A DNA stretch of 64,000 nucleotides from Physcocola sp002396385. GTDB lineage: Bacteria > Bacteroidota > Bacteroidia > Bacteroidales > Paludibacteraceae. Below, one piece after another: positions 19,873 to 28,190 of the stretch. The position numbers were made by a program, and so were the translations under genes. The notes beneath the pieces are model-generated. The model saw only the letters and a list, made by a program, of their open reading frames with translations, did not search any database and had not been told where the DNA came from. How positions within the stretch are numbered: position 1 is the first letter of the stretch; each line of letters begins with the position of its first letter. Location of the stretch: the NCBI GenBank assembly GCA_946535435.1, contig CAMNDM010000004.1, positions 76,618 through 140,617 on the forward strand. Direction: 5' to 3'.

Positions 19873-20286
19873 TTAGTGGCCTTCTCCTATTTCTCCGATT
19901 ACTACAAAGGGAACAGAAATGACTGTCGCTATAAAAAAGAGGCACAGGCCAAACATTATGTTCTGCGATAGTGCGGCTTCTGTTTTTAACAGGATGAAGG
20001 CCAATATGGTTGCTCCTATGGTACCTGCAAAAAGGAAATAGCGGTCGTTCATAAGGTTATAGAGTATGCCTAATATGGACGCAATTGCGCATAGGCTTGT
20101 GTAGATGTAGAACAACGTCCCCGGATTATTATAGTAAAGGTAGATGCTCGCAATTGGTGTGCTGATTATCGCAACTGTTGCTGATACTAAAACGAGTGTG
20201 GCCATTACTGGGTTGCTCGCTGTCTTGCTAAGAATTCCAAATAAAATTGCCGATATTAGCGGTACTAGGATGAGTGGAGTGTTCAT
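19873..20286 (-). CDS. Small membrane protein, paralogue of 26778-27164
   Basis: A 137-residue protein made of four to five hydrophobic helices, not recognised as a known family. It is clearly related to the 128-residue protein at 26778-27164: both share 'SIPIAGIFLYY/STPIASIYLYYNNPG', 'LFYIYTSLCAIA/LFYIYSAFCTIA' and a C-terminal acidic/His end (GEGH / LGHH). Both lie downstream of a tRNA-Asp or its remnant on the opposite strand, and both have the same direct-repeat promoter, so tRNA end, terminator and gene were duplicated as a unit. Function unknown. Confidence 0.7.
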   Translation of the reverse strand: MNTPLILVPLISAILFGILSKTASNPVMATLVLVSATVAIISTPIASIYLYYNNPGTLFYIYTSLCAIASILGILYNLMNDRYFLFAGTIGATILAFILLKTEAALSQNIMFGLCLFFIATVISVPFVVIGEIGEGH

Positions 20287-20303
20287 ATCTGTTTGTTTTT
20301 AGG

Positions 20304-20360
20304 CAAAGTTATGGCGTCGGCGTTTTTCTGTAAAGAGCATATGTGCGCTAAAAGTGAGCA
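20304..20360 (-). promoter_or_regulatory. Promoter with 21-bp-spaced direct repeat (site 2)
   Basis: Read on the minus strand: TGCTCACTTT (20360-20351), TGCTCTTT (20339-20332), 20 nt, TAACTTTG (20311-20304), followed by the small membrane protein start at 20286. Confidence 0.75.
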
Positions 20361-20531
20361 GAATAGGTGTTTTGGGCGGATAATTGTCGTCGGTGTGGGT
20401 TTACTGTTTAAAAAAAGTGCCAGCTTTTTTGAATCATGCTTACATATCCCCTGCCTGTACTTTTTCTACCCTAAGTTTCCTACTAGCTAGCGTTTGCGGC
20501 ACAAAACCGAAAGGTTCGGCTCGATTGAACT

Positions 20532-20605
20532 GGTGCGTTTGTTCTGCAGGTTGGTATTCCTCCCTATCATGGCGGAGGTCATGGGTTCGAGTCCCATACG
20601 CACCG
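20532..20605 (+). pseudogene. Decayed tRNA-Asp copy 2
   Basis: A 74-nt sequence aligning without gaps to the intact tRNA-Asp genes. All differences fall in the 5' half (D-arm and anticodon arm), with a mismatch in the D stem, a mismatch in the anticodon stem (CCTCC/GGCGG) and loop CTATCAT. From GGCGGAGG to the 3' end, and on into the terminator hairpin, it is identical to copy 1. Its upstream promoter is also degraded. Confidence 0.8.
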
Positions 20606-20930
20606 CAGAAAGAGAATCAAGAAATTGGTTCTCTTTTTTGCGTTATAGGGCTATTGGTATGTTTGACTGACTGGCCGATTAGAATTATAAGTCCTATACA
20701 TCCTAAAACTAGTATGCTGACTATTGGTTGTATGTTTGCTACTCCTAATGCTTCTCCGTCCCATGAAGGCGGCGCTTTTGCTGCCAATGTTTTTATACGA
20801 TAGAAAATAGGTGAGCAGAAGAGCATGTAACCGTTCTTTTCCCGAACGCAATGTAAGGTGAAGGGCTTCTAACAGATATGTGCAAAAACGGGCACCAATA
20901 AAAAAGCGGATGGCTTTTGCCACCCGCTTT
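20606..20930. other. Non-coding stretch downstream of the tRNA pseudogene
   Basis: Holds a tRNA-type terminator hairpin near 20610-20640, then AT-rich sequence with a short minus-strand reading frame (20617-20826) containing one hydrophobic segment. That frame could be a decayed third copy of the small membrane protein but has no convincing similarity. No supported gene. Confidence 0.4.
20903..20930 (-). terminator. Terminator of T9SS operon A
   Basis: Stem AAAGCGG-a-TGGC/GCCA-c-CCGCTTT (one mismatch) with a TTTT loop, just after the PorP/SprF-like stop on the minus strand. Confidence 0.65.
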
Positions 20931-20936
20931 CGCTAT

Positions 20937-21848
20937 TTACTTCTTCTTTTTCGTTTTGTCTATTCCATACGAGAGAATGAGTTCGTGTGTGTTCGAAGGC
21001 AGTCGGTAATTCGTTCCGAAACCTAGGTCGTAAGAGTAGCCGAAGCGGAATTTCTTCCATTCTATACCGAGTGTCATAACCAGCATCGAAGGGTCGAACC
21101 CCTCGTTGAGGTCTGGTCGGAAGGTGACTCCGCCCCAAATGAAACGGTCGTAGAATGCAAGTGAGCCAATCTCAAGCACGTTGGTTTTGTTGCGGTGCAT
21201 ATAGGCTACGGTTGGGGCCAGTTCCCATTTTGTGCATAGCGGAATTAGCGATGTCCCGTATAGGTAGTAATGGCGTTCCGACTGGAAGGTGGTCTCCTCG
21301 TTCTTGGTTAGGTGGGTGACCGAGGCGCCTAATGTCCAGTAGGGGTTGGTCAACTCAAAACCTAAATCGAAGTCGGGCGATACTTCTGTCTCTTTGTCGG
21401 CGGGGAGTGATTCCTCGCCTATTTCCGAGTAGTCTTCAACTGTGTTTTGGTAGGCATCGAAATAACCGATGTTGATGCCGCCTCCCAAACCGAACGAGAG
21501 CACGTAGTTGTCGCTCAAGTCTATCTGATAGGCATAAACCAACTTCATGTTTGTGGTGCTGTGTGCCACACCTATCTTGTCGTACGAGCAGGTGAAGCCC
21601 ATTCCCGACTTAATCTTGTCGATATAATTGGTCACGTTCAACACGCCCGTGCGCGGACTGTTCTCTATGCCCGCCCATTGTATTCGGCCATGCAGGAAGA
21701 TGTCTACATCGTTGGTGTTACCGGTCGCGGCTGGGTTCTTGTTTACGCGCGAGAAGATTTCTTGCGAGAGCAAAAGGTCTTGCTGGGCACTTGCCTGTAA
21801 AAGGCCGAGTGCGGTAAACAATGTGTATAATATAGCTTTCTTTCTCAT
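20937..21848 (-). CDS. PorP/SprF-like type IX secretion membrane protein (operon A)
   Basis: A 303-residue outer-membrane beta-barrel protein of the PorP/SprF family, which assists export or anchoring of large type-B T9SS adhesins. Signal peptide MRKKAILYTLFTALGLLQASAQ, then the family opening QQDLLLSQEIFSRVNKNPAATGN and HGRIQWAG, followed by alternating beta strands. The C-terminus is lysine-rich after the last strand. It is the last gene of an operon: adhesin, adhesin, OmpA/PD40, PorP. A close paralogue is at 28191-29108. Confidence 0.9.
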   Translation of the reverse strand: MRKKAILYTLFTALGLLQASAQQDLLLSQEIFSRVNKNPAATGNTNDVDIFLHGRIQWAGIENSPRTGVLNVTNYIDKIKSGMGFTCSYDKIGVAHSTTNMKLVYAYQIDLSDNYVLSFGLGGGINIGYFDAYQNTVEDYSEIGEESLPADKETEVSPDFDLGFELTNPYWTLGASVTHLTKNEETTFQSERHYYLYGTSLIPLCTKWELAPTVAYMHRNKTNVLEIGSLAFYDRFIWGGVTFRPDLNEGFDPSMLVMTLGIEWKKFRFGYSYDLGFGTNYRLPSNTHELILSYGIDKTKKKK

Positions 21849-21857
21849 GGTCTCTGA

Positions 21858-23132
21858 TTAGTCTAGTTTGATGATTTCTACACGGCGGTTCTTCTGGTGC
21901 TCTTCTTCGGTTTTCGCATCCCTGATTTCTGGCTGTAACTCTCCGAATCCCTGGTGTACCAAACGGCTCTTGTCTATGCCCATCTTTACAAGTCGGTCGC
22001 GAACAATCTTTGCTCGGCTGATTGAAAGTTTTTTGTTGTACTTTTCGGTGCCTCGGGTGTCGGTATGTCCGTTTATCAGGAATTTGCTGTCTGGATTAGA
22101 GGTGATGAATTCGTAGATGTAGTCGAATTCTTTATCGTAGCTGTCAATCAGCGATGTCTTGTCGAAATCGAAGTAGAAGATGCAGGTGTTGTAGTCCTTC
22201 CTTATCACCTTCATTGCGGTGTCGGTCTTGACGATGGCTTCCGCCGGCACAGTGTCGGCTGGTACGGTCTCTACTATTACAGGCTTCTGTTTCTCAGGAC
22301 GGTAGATGTTGTCGTTGCCGTCTCGGTTGGAAATGAGGAACGGACAGCCGTTTACCACTACATAATTCTCGTCGTTGCTGTTGGTGTTGAAGGCTGTTGG
22401 TATCATCTCTGGTCTTGTACGGTCTGTAAGGCTGGTCTTGAAGATGTTCGAACCCGTTAGCGTGTCGCTGGTGCTAGACGTAAAATAGAATGCGCTGTCG
22501 CCTGCCAAGAATGGGAAGTCTTCATCGGCGGAGGTGTTGATTCTTTCGCCCATGTTTACTGGTGCCGACCATCGGTCGGTGTTCCAGTCTGAATACCAAA
22601 TATCCTTTCCGCCGGCTCCGCCTTCAAATGTTGCAGAGTAGTAGAGGCGTTTCCCGTTCTTCGAAAGCGCAGGGTTGTACATGCCTTTCACTGCAGGCTC
22701 TCGGTAGGTCCATCTTCTTGCGGCAAACGATGTCCCCTTTATTTCTGTTCGGCCTCCGCCAAGTCCGTCAATCTTCAATTTCTGAGGATTCCCCCAAAGG
22801 TTGTTGACCTGTTCTGCTTGGTAGAGCTCGCCCCCTTTTGAAAAAATGATGGTTTTGCCGTATTGGGTAAACTGGCCTTCTATGCCTAAACTGCTGAGGT
22901 CGGGCATTGGGGTTATGGATTGAATGTCCAGGCTGTCGCCCATTTCTGCCAAGTAGACGGTGTCGTTTCTGGTAAAGGCCAGCTTTCCGTTCAGCAGGGA
23001 AAGACCTCCCTCTGCTTTTTCTGTGTTGGTGCGCGATCGCTCTATGGTGTAGCCTTCTAAGAACTTTCGTTCTATTGATAGGGCGGTCGTAGTTATTAGG
23101 ATTGCAATGGCAGTGATAACTGGTTTCTTCAT
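21858..23132 (-). CDS. OmpA-family protein with PD40-like repeats (operon A)
   Basis: A 424-residue envelope protein. After a signal peptide (MKKPVITAIAILITTTALS) comes a beta-propeller-like PD40 region (NGKRLYYSATFEGGAGGKDIWYSD; DEDFPFLAGDSAFYFTS), then a C-terminal OmpA peptidoglycan-binding domain: FDFDKTSLIDSY, INGHTDTRGTEKYNKKLS, RAKIVRDRLV and KNRRVEIIKLD. Such proteins accompany PorP/SprF in T9SS adhesin operons and tie the machinery to the cell wall. Lies 9 nt before the PorP gene. Paralogue at 29117-30376. Confidence 0.9.
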   Translation of the reverse strand: MKKPVITAIAILITTTALSIERKFLEGYTIERSRTNTEKAEGGLSLLNGKLAFTRNDTVYLAEMGDSLDIQSITPMPDLSSLGIEGQFTQYGKTIIFSKGGELYQAEQVNNLWGNPQKLKIDGLGGGRTEIKGTSFAARRWTYREPAVKGMYNPALSKNGKRLYYSATFEGGAGGKDIWYSDWNTDRWSAPVNMGERINTSADEDFPFLAGDSAFYFTSSTSDTLTGSNIFKTSLTDRTRPEMIPTAFNTNSNDENYVVVNGCPFLISNRDGNDNIYRPEKQKPVIVETVPADTVPAEAIVKTDTAMKVIRKDYNTCIFYFDFDKTSLIDSYDKEFDYIYEFITSNPDSKFLINGHTDTRGTEKYNKKLSISRAKIVRDRLVKMGIDKSRLVHQGFGELQPEIRDAKTEEEHQKNRRVEIIKLD

Positions 23133-23147
23133 GTTGTTCTTTTCTTG

Positions 23148-24437
23148 TTATTTGTATACTTCAATAGACCCTTTCTTTTTTCTGTCGTCTTTTAAGATTA
23201 TTGTGTAGATGTATACGCCTGGGTCGGCTGTCTCTCCTCTGTAGCTGCCGTCCCAACCGTCTTTAGAGTGGCAAACCAGGTTGCCATAACGGTCGTAGAT
23301 GTAGACTTCGTAACCTTTCATGAAGACGTCGTTTTTGCCATCGCGGGTGTGAGGCGTAAACAGCGTTGGTATAATTGTGCTGTCTATTGGCTCCACAACT
23401 TTCAGCTGCACCGTGACCACGCTGTCGCAACCATACCTGTTTGTCTTTGTCAGTTTGTGGTAGAATACTCCAACTTTTTCTTGTACTGGCAAGTCAAATC
23501 CGTAGTATTGGTAGTCGTATCCTTTGAAAACGGTTGCATAGTAATGGAACGTGCTGGTTGGTAGTTTTTTAATATGCAGATATATAATCGAGTCGGCTCC
23601 AGAGGCTGTTGTCTCGTGCAGAATGTAGGTTCTGCCCGGCTTGTAGGCGCTGTCTTTATAGGTGAATGTCTCGTTCTCGCAGATTTCCTCGTATAGGTGA
23701 TTGCTGTATGCGGAGTCGGGGCTTACATATAGCGACAAGGTGACTGTACTGTCGCAACCGAATTGGTTTTTAAATGTTTCGGTGTAGGTAGAGGCTCCGG
23801 CTGTTAGTTCCCCAATGTTGAAGCCATTTGCCGTATAGCTTCCTTTTGCGGTGGAGGTGGTGTCGTAGATGGTGGTGTCGTTGGGTTCGGCTACAAAAAG
23901 GTGGAGCTGTAACGATGAGTCGCAGTCGCAGCCTTTGTATTTGCCAAGAACTATTTTGTATTCGCCGGTCTGGTCGAAGGTCTCACCATGAATGGTGTAG
24001 CTCTCGCCTTTACAGATGGTGTCGTAGACGGGTATGGGTCGGGTAAGGGAATTCAGTATCAGGGTCACCGTACTGTCGCAACCATATTCGTTTTTAAGGG
24101 TCTTTGAGAAAAAACTGAGGGTGCCTAGCTTTACGTCGACCGTGAAGCCATTCTTGTTGTAATGGGTCTCGTTGACGATGAAGTCGTTAATAATCACGGT
24201 GTCCGTCCTCGCAGGCTTGAGGTTTAAGTTCACAATGGAATCTCCCCCTTGCTTGTCTTTCATCTTTATGGTGTAAACGCCTGGAGTGGTGAATTCTTTG
24301 TCTCCTATTCTGAAGGTGTCGTTTGCGCAAAGCAAAGCGTCAATAGTTGTGTTTGGCTTCTGATTCTTTTGTGCCTGCATGGCTGGCCATGTCGCCAACA
24401 AAAGAATCATCAGCAAACTTTTAATCTTTTTGAACAT
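23148..24437 (-). CDS. Secreted adhesin-like protein with T9SS type B sorting domain
   Basis: A 429-residue exported protein: signal peptide (MFKKIKSLLMILLLATWPAMQA), then several modules of about 60-90 residues with the pattern C-x-(G/N)-(E/D)-(S/T)-(Y/F)-T/x-x-G followed by QFGCDS or RYGCDS-V-T/V-L strands. The C-terminal ~85 residues are the gliding-motility-associated sorting domain: PTLFTPHTRDGKNDVFMKGY, VYIYDRYGNLVCHS, GWDGSYRG and DPGVYIYTIILKD. It should be exported by T9SS and displayed or anchored on the surface. It is closely related to the following adhesin (24458-26215), with the same module order. Confidence 0.88.
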   Translation of the reverse strand: MFKKIKSLLMILLLATWPAMQAQKNQKPNTTIDALLCANDTFRIGDKEFTTPGVYTIKMKDKQGGDSIVNLNLKPARTDTVIINDFIVNETHYNKNGFTVDVKLGTLSFFSKTLKNEYGCDSTVTLILNSLTRPIPVYDTICKGESYTIHGETFDQTGEYKIVLGKYKGCDCDSSLQLHLFVAEPNDTTIYDTTSTAKGSYTANGFNIGELTAGASTYTETFKNQFGCDSTVTLSLYVSPDSAYSNHLYEEICENETFTYKDSAYKPGRTYILHETTASGADSIIYLHIKKLPTSTFHYYATVFKGYDYQYYGFDLPVQEKVGVFYHKLTKTNRYGCDSVVTVQLKVVEPIDSTIIPTLFTPHTRDGKNDVFMKGYEVYIYDRYGNLVCHSKDGWDGSYRGETADPGVYIYTIILKDDRKKKGSIEVYK

Positions 24438-24457
24438 TTCTTGAGGTAAAATGTAGG

Positions 24458-26215
24458 TTATTTATATAGTTCAATTGTCCCTTTCTTCTTTCTCTTGTCT
24501 TTCAGTATGATTGTGTAAATGTAGACGCCTGGGTCGGCAAGTTTTCCTTTATAATATCCGTCCCAACCGTTTTTAGAGTGGCAGACCAGGTTGCCATAAC
24601 GGTCGTAGATGTAGACTTCGTAATTGTCCATAAAGATGTCGTTTTTCCCATTTCGCAAATAGGGTGTGAACAGGGTTGGAACTGTTATGGTGTCTTTCGG
24701 AATTACGACGTTCAACTGCAGGGTTATGGTGCTGTCGCATCCATAACCGTTTGTGGTTGTCAGTTTGTGGAAGAATACGCCTTCTTTTTCCTGCACTGGC
24801 AACTCAAAACCGTTTTCCGAATAGCTGTCTCCAATATTTACTGTGGCCGAATAGCGGCTCTTGCTGGTTGGCAAACTCTTTATGTTCAATATAACCACAC
24901 TGTCGTAGCCTAGGGCTGTTGTTTCATGCAAAGTGTAGCTGTTGCCAGGCTTGTAGGTCTCGCCGTTGTATGTGTAGGTCTCATTGTCGCAAATTGCTTC
25001 GTCTATTTCTTCTCCGTAAACGGTGTGTGGGGCAACTTCCAACACCAGTGTGACCACGCTGTCGCAGCCGAATTGGTTCTTGTAGGTTTTGGTGTAAGTG
25101 TTCTCGCCGACTTTAAGCTTTTTTATGTTGAAACCGTTCTTTTTATATTTTCTGTCGGCAATTGAAATGGTGTCATAAAGTGTTGTCTCGTTTGGCTCGG
25201 ACACAAACAGGTGTATTTGTTGTGTCGAGTCTGCGTCGCTTCCCTTGAATTTTCCAAGCACAACTTCGTAGTCGCCGGTTTTGTCGAAGGTCTTCCCTGC
25301 TATGGTAAAGGTCTCGCCTTTGCAGATGGTCTCGTATATGGGCGATGGCTGGATGTAGGAGGTAAGGACGAGCGTTACTATGCTGTCACAACCATATTGG
25401 TTTTTCAGTGTCTGGGTGTAGGTGCTGACTGTCCCCTCTTTTATGTCAACCGAGAATCCGTTGCCTTCATAGTGGGTCTTGTCCACGATGTAGTCCTTTA
25501 TCTCTACGGTGTCTTTTGGCGCTTGCTCTATGTTCAGGGTGACAATTGAATCGCCGCCTTGTTTGTTGGCTAACTTCGTTGTGTGGGTCCCTGGTGTTGA
25601 GAATTCTTTGTTGCCGATTTTGTAGGTTTCTCCCTCACAAAGTAAAACGTTTATCGTTTCGTAGGTAACGTTTGTTTTTCCGTTGCCATTACCGTTTCCA
25701 TTACCATTGCCATTTCCGTTTCCATTGCCATTACCATTCCCATTACCGTTTCCGTTTCCATTTCCATTTCCATTTCCGTTTCCGTTGCCATTACCGTTTC
25801 CGTTGCCATTGCCATTTCCATTCCCATTACCGTTTCCGTTCCCATTTCCATTTCCGTTTCCATTGCCATTTCCGTTGCCATTACCGTTTCCGTTGCCATT
25901 ACCGTTTCCGTTGCCATTTCCATTTTCTGGGTCTTTAGGGTCTTTTTTCTTCCAAATGGCATAAAGGGTCGTGTCCCCATCAGGCGTGAACTTTTCTCCT
26001 GGCTTGTACGATTTGCCAGTTCCATCTTCTTTTGTGTTCCATTCTAAAAATTCGCATCCTTCTCTTTCTAATTCGGGAAGAACTATTGCCTGCTGGTTTT
26101 TAAGACCATTCAATGCGGTATGCTTCCGGAAAAAATCTGGACTTAATGTTTCTTGCGCCTGTGTGAATGAACAGAACAGCAGAAAAATCCAAGGTAAAAT
26201 ATGTTTAGACATCAT
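24458..26215 (-). CDS. Secreted adhesin with (Gly-Asn)n linker and T9SS type B sorting domain
   Basis: A 585-residue exported protein. The start is taken at the MMSKHILPWIFLLFCSFTQA signal peptide rather than an upstream TTG. Residues about 40-85 resemble an InlB B-repeat (GCEFLEWNTKEDGTGKSY, TLYAIWKKK). Next is a run of about 40 Gly-Asn dipeptides. Then come the same 'CxGETYxI...QYGCDSxVTL' modules as in the neighbouring adhesin, and a C-terminal type B sorting domain (NYEVYIYDRYGNLVCHS; DPGVYIYTIILKD). First gene of T9SS operon A. Confidence 0.88.
   Translation of the reverse strand: MMSKHILPWIFLLFCSFTQAQETLSPDFFRKHTALNGLKNQQAIVLPELEREGCEFLEWNTKEDGTGKSYKPGEKFTPDGDTTLYAIWKKKDPKDPENGNGNGNGNGNGNGNGNGNGNGNGNGNGNGNGNGNGNGNGNGNGNGNGNGNGNGNGNGNGNGNGNGNGNGNGNGNGNGNGNGKTNVTYETINVLLCEGETYKIGNKEFSTPGTHTTKLANKQGGDSIVTLNIEQAPKDTVEIKDYIVDKTHYEGNGFSVDIKEGTVSTYTQTLKNQYGCDSIVTLVLTSYIQPSPIYETICKGETFTIAGKTFDKTGDYEVVLGKFKGSDADSTQQIHLFVSEPNETTLYDTISIADRKYKKNGFNIKKLKVGENTYTKTYKNQFGCDSVVTLVLEVAPHTVYGEEIDEAICDNETYTYNGETYKPGNSYTLHETTALGYDSVVILNIKSLPTSKSRYSATVNIGDSYSENGFELPVQEKEGVFFHKLTTTNGYGCDSTITLQLNVVIPKDTITVPTLFTPYLRNGKNDIFMDNYEVYIYDRYGNLVCHSKNGWDGYYKGKLADPGVYIYTIILKDKRKKKGTIELYK
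25678..25921 (-). repeat. 6-bp repeat array coding (Gly-Asn)n
   Basis: About 40 hexamer units reading GGn-AAy on the minus strand. Third codon positions vary along the array, so it is constant as protein but not as DNA. It forms a flexible polar linker in the adhesin. Confidence 0.9.
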
Positions 26216-26376
26216 AAATTTTAGGGGCTCTCTTTCCTTTTTTAACAACGCCAACTGTAAGAACCCTATGACAGGTGGTTGTGAAACGACTAACTACATA
26301 AATAATGTACAGTCCTGAACTGTGAATTTGCAAATGACAAGTTTAATACTGTACTATATCCTTCTTTTTTTCAACG

Positions 26377-26384
26377 CAAAATTA
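26377..26384 (-). promoter_or_regulatory. Possible -7 element of T9SS operon A
   Basis: TAATTTTG on the minus strand, about 160 nt upstream of the adhesin start. No clear -33 TTG. The rest of 26216-26654 is AT-rich and holds no gene that I can support. Confidence 0.35.
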
Positions 26385-26654
26385 TAAAAAAACATACATG
26401 ATACGGATAAAATATTCCGAAAAATGTATTTGCCAACAAATATTGTCTGTTTGGTGGCTTTTATACTAAGAGTTTTAGGCGATTTGAAACTTTTCGGGTG
26501 TTTCGAACAGGTTCAATGGTGTGCCGTTCCGCTGTCTTTTAAGATGCTTCTGATATTGTTCTTTTAATTTAGCAGTCCTTAAAATCAACATTAAGAATTG
26601 AAAAAAGTTTAAGGTAAGAGTCCGGAATCTTGTCAAGATACCTGTTTACCAAGC

Positions 26655-26675
26655 GTTCGAGTCCCATGCGCACCG
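26655..26675 (+). pseudogene. 3'-end fragment of tRNA-Asp (copy 3)
   Basis: Only the last ~21 nt of tRNA-Asp remain (T-loop GTTCGAGT, CCCAT, GCGCACC, G; one substitution), followed by the same GCAGAAAGAG...GGTTCTCTTTTTT hairpin as after copy 1. The 5' part of the tRNA is missing. Confidence 0.75.
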
Positions 26676-26777
26676 CAGAAAGAGCGTCGAGAAATCGGTT
26701 CTCTTTTTTGTATATTGCATAAGGTTTTTAGTCCGACATTTTTTTTGTCGTTGTGCGGTGCGTGTGACTCTTTTTAC

Positions 26778-27164
26778 TTAGTGGTGCCCCAGTTCGCTCG
26801 ATAGAATTTTAATCGCGGCAATAATGCTGAGGATGTAGCTGAAACAGCCGCCTAATAACAGGTCGTTGTAGATGCTTGTGTCGGTTTTCAAAAAGTAGAC
26901 GGCTGTTGCCGATAGGGCGGCAACGAAAAATGGGATGTGGGTTCCGTAAAATTTTGAAGATATGAACAGAAAGGCAATGGTACAAAAGGCAGAATAAATA
27001 TAGAAGAGGGCGTTTGGATGGGTGTAGTACAGAAATATGCCCGCTATTGGGATGGAGATGAGCGATACAATTGCTAATGTGTCTTCCCATCCCAGATTGA
27101 ATACTATACAGAGCACCGTAAGGGCGGCTAATGCTAGTGGAATAAATGTTAGAAATGTGATCAT
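26778..27164 (-). CDS. Small membrane protein, paralogue of 19873-20286
   Basis: A 128-residue protein of four to five hydrophobic helices, ending in SSELGHH. It shares the central IAGIFLYY...PNALFYIYSAFCTIAF block with the 137-residue protein at 19873-20286. As there, it lies on the strand opposite a tRNA-Asp sequence (here the 3' fragment) and is driven by the same direct-repeat promoter. Not assigned to any known family. Function unknown. Confidence 0.7.
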   Translation of the reverse strand: MITFLTFIPLALAALTVLCIVFNLGWEDTLAIVSLISIPIAGIFLYYTHPNALFYIYSAFCTIAFLFISSKFYGTHIPFFVAALSATAVYFLKTDTSIYNDLLLGGCFSYILSIIAAIKILSSELGHH

Positions 27165-27189
27165 AATTGTTTAAGTTTTGTTTTTGAAG

Positions 27190-27246
27190 CAAAATTAGAG
27201 GGTCCGCCAGCTCTCTAAAAGAGCAAATATGTATAGAAAGTGAGCA
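27190..27246 (-). promoter_or_regulatory. Promoter with 21-bp-spaced direct repeat (site 3)
   Basis: Read on the minus strand: TGCTCACTTT (27246-27237), TGCTCTTT (27225-27218), 20 nt, TAATTTTG (27197-27190), followed by the small membrane protein start at 27164. Confidence 0.75.
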
Positions 27247-27352
27247 AAATGGCATAAAATACTGTTGCTGGTACCTTCTTACCGATTTGAGGGAAATCTT
27301 CTTGCCCATTATAATTTTCGCGTGATTTTGATTGAAAAATTTCTCTCTTGGC

Positions 27353-27383
27353 TTGTATATGTCTGATTTTTGTTCTAACTTTG
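27353..27383 (+). promoter_or_regulatory. Promoter of tRNA-Asp copy 4
   Basis: TTG at 27353-27355, exactly 20 nt, TAACTTTG at 27376-27383. Confidence 0.7.
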
Positions 27384-27419
27384 CAACGCAAAACCGATAA
27401 GGTTGGGCTGGTCTGAATT

Positions 27420-27493
27420 GGTGCGTTAGTTCAGCTGGTTAGAATGCCGCCCTGTCACGGCGGAGGTCATGGGTTCGAGTCCCATACGCACCG
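27420..27493 (+). tRNA. tRNA-Asp (GTC), copy 4
   Basis: 74 nt, identical to the copy at 19706: acceptor GGTGCGT/ACGCACC, anticodon loop CTGTCAC, T-arm with TTCGAGT. CCA not encoded. Confidence 0.97.
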
Positions 27494-27495
27494 CA

Positions 27496-27528
27496 CAAGA
27501 GAATCACATTGTTGGTTCTCTTTTTTTT
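27496..27528 (+). terminator. Terminator after tRNA-Asp copy 4
   Basis: Stem AGAGAATC/GGTTCTCT (one G-U pair), 8-nt loop and a run of eight T. Confidence 0.85.
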
Positions 27529-27562
27529 ATCTATTTAAAAACTTATCAGACGTTAACAAACT

Positions 27563-28045
27563 ATGAACGAAGAAAACATTAAGACCTTAAAGACCTTTCT
27601 TGAAGGGAAAATTCCAAAAGACAGATTTCCTGTTGTAAGGAAGAGGTTGGCCGACATTGACGATGACAAGTTTCATAGGCTTACCAACACAATTGAAAAA
27701 GAGTTTAAATCGAAGTGGATTACCTTTTTACTCAATTGGTTTGGCTATTTGGGACCTATATATCTGGGGCGTATTGGTAAAACCATTGCGTTCTGGCTTC
27801 TCGTTGCTCTTGCTGGTGTAATGTTAGTGTTTTCCTTTTTTATTCCTTCCCTTCTCGATTCGTCTGGTCTGGATGCTGATACAAAAGACATTGTAGGTAT
27901 GGTTTTATTGGTTGCAGGATGTGTCTTGTCGTTCATTCTCTCCATCTGGTGGCTCTTCGAACTATTTTTCTCTTTCAGCGATACAAAGAAATATAATTAC
28001 CAGAAATTTACTCAAGCTATTTCTATAAAGGGTTCTCAAATCTGA
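27563..28045 (+). CDS. TM2-domain-like membrane protein
   Basis: A 160-residue protein: a charged helical N-terminus (about 55 residues), a first hydrophobic helix with WFGYLGPIYLGRIGKTIAFW, a second helix, then SIWWLFELFFSFSDTKKYNYQKF. The G-x-x-YLG...WWLxELF pattern resembles the TM2 domain found in small bacterial membrane proteins of unknown role. It stands alone between tRNA-Asp copy 4 and T9SS operon B. Confidence 0.6.
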   Translation: MNEENIKTLKTFLEGKIPKDRFPVVRKRLADIDDDKFHRLTNTIEKEFKSKWITFLLNWFGYLGPIYLGRIGKTIAFWLLVALAGVMLVFSFFIPSLLDSSGLDADTKDIVGMVLLVAGCVLSFILSIWWLFELFFSFSDTKKYNYQKFTQAISIKGSQI

Positions 28046-28150
28046 AACGCTTTATATCATAGACTAAACAAGGTAAAATATGGGGTAATGACATATTGGG
28101 TGGGTACAATTTTGCATTTATGCTTTTTTTGTCAACACCTGACTTGTTAT

Positions 28151-28190
28151 AAAACAAAAGCGGAAGGTTTCGGCCTTCCGCTTTTGTTTT
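28151..28190. terminator. Bidirectional terminator before T9SS operon B end
   Basis: Perfect 17-bp inverted repeat (28151-28167 with 28174-28190), loop TTTCGG, A-tract on one side and T-tract on the other. It ends both the TM2-like gene and operon B, which converge here. Confidence 0.92.

Noticed and set aside
20617..20826. Minus-strand 69-codon frame with one hydrophobic segment
   Set aside because: Might be a decayed copy of the small membrane protein, but no convincing alignment; not called as a gene.
20806..20826. GTGAGCA and AAGAGCA near each other, resembling the direct-repeat regulator site
   Set aside because: The half-sites are in the wrong order, only about 8 bp apart, and no -7 element is at 20 nt.
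25683..25964. Pro/Phe/Leu repeat frame on the plus strand
   Set aside because: It is the complement of the Gly-Asn codon array of the adhesin gene; not an independent protein.
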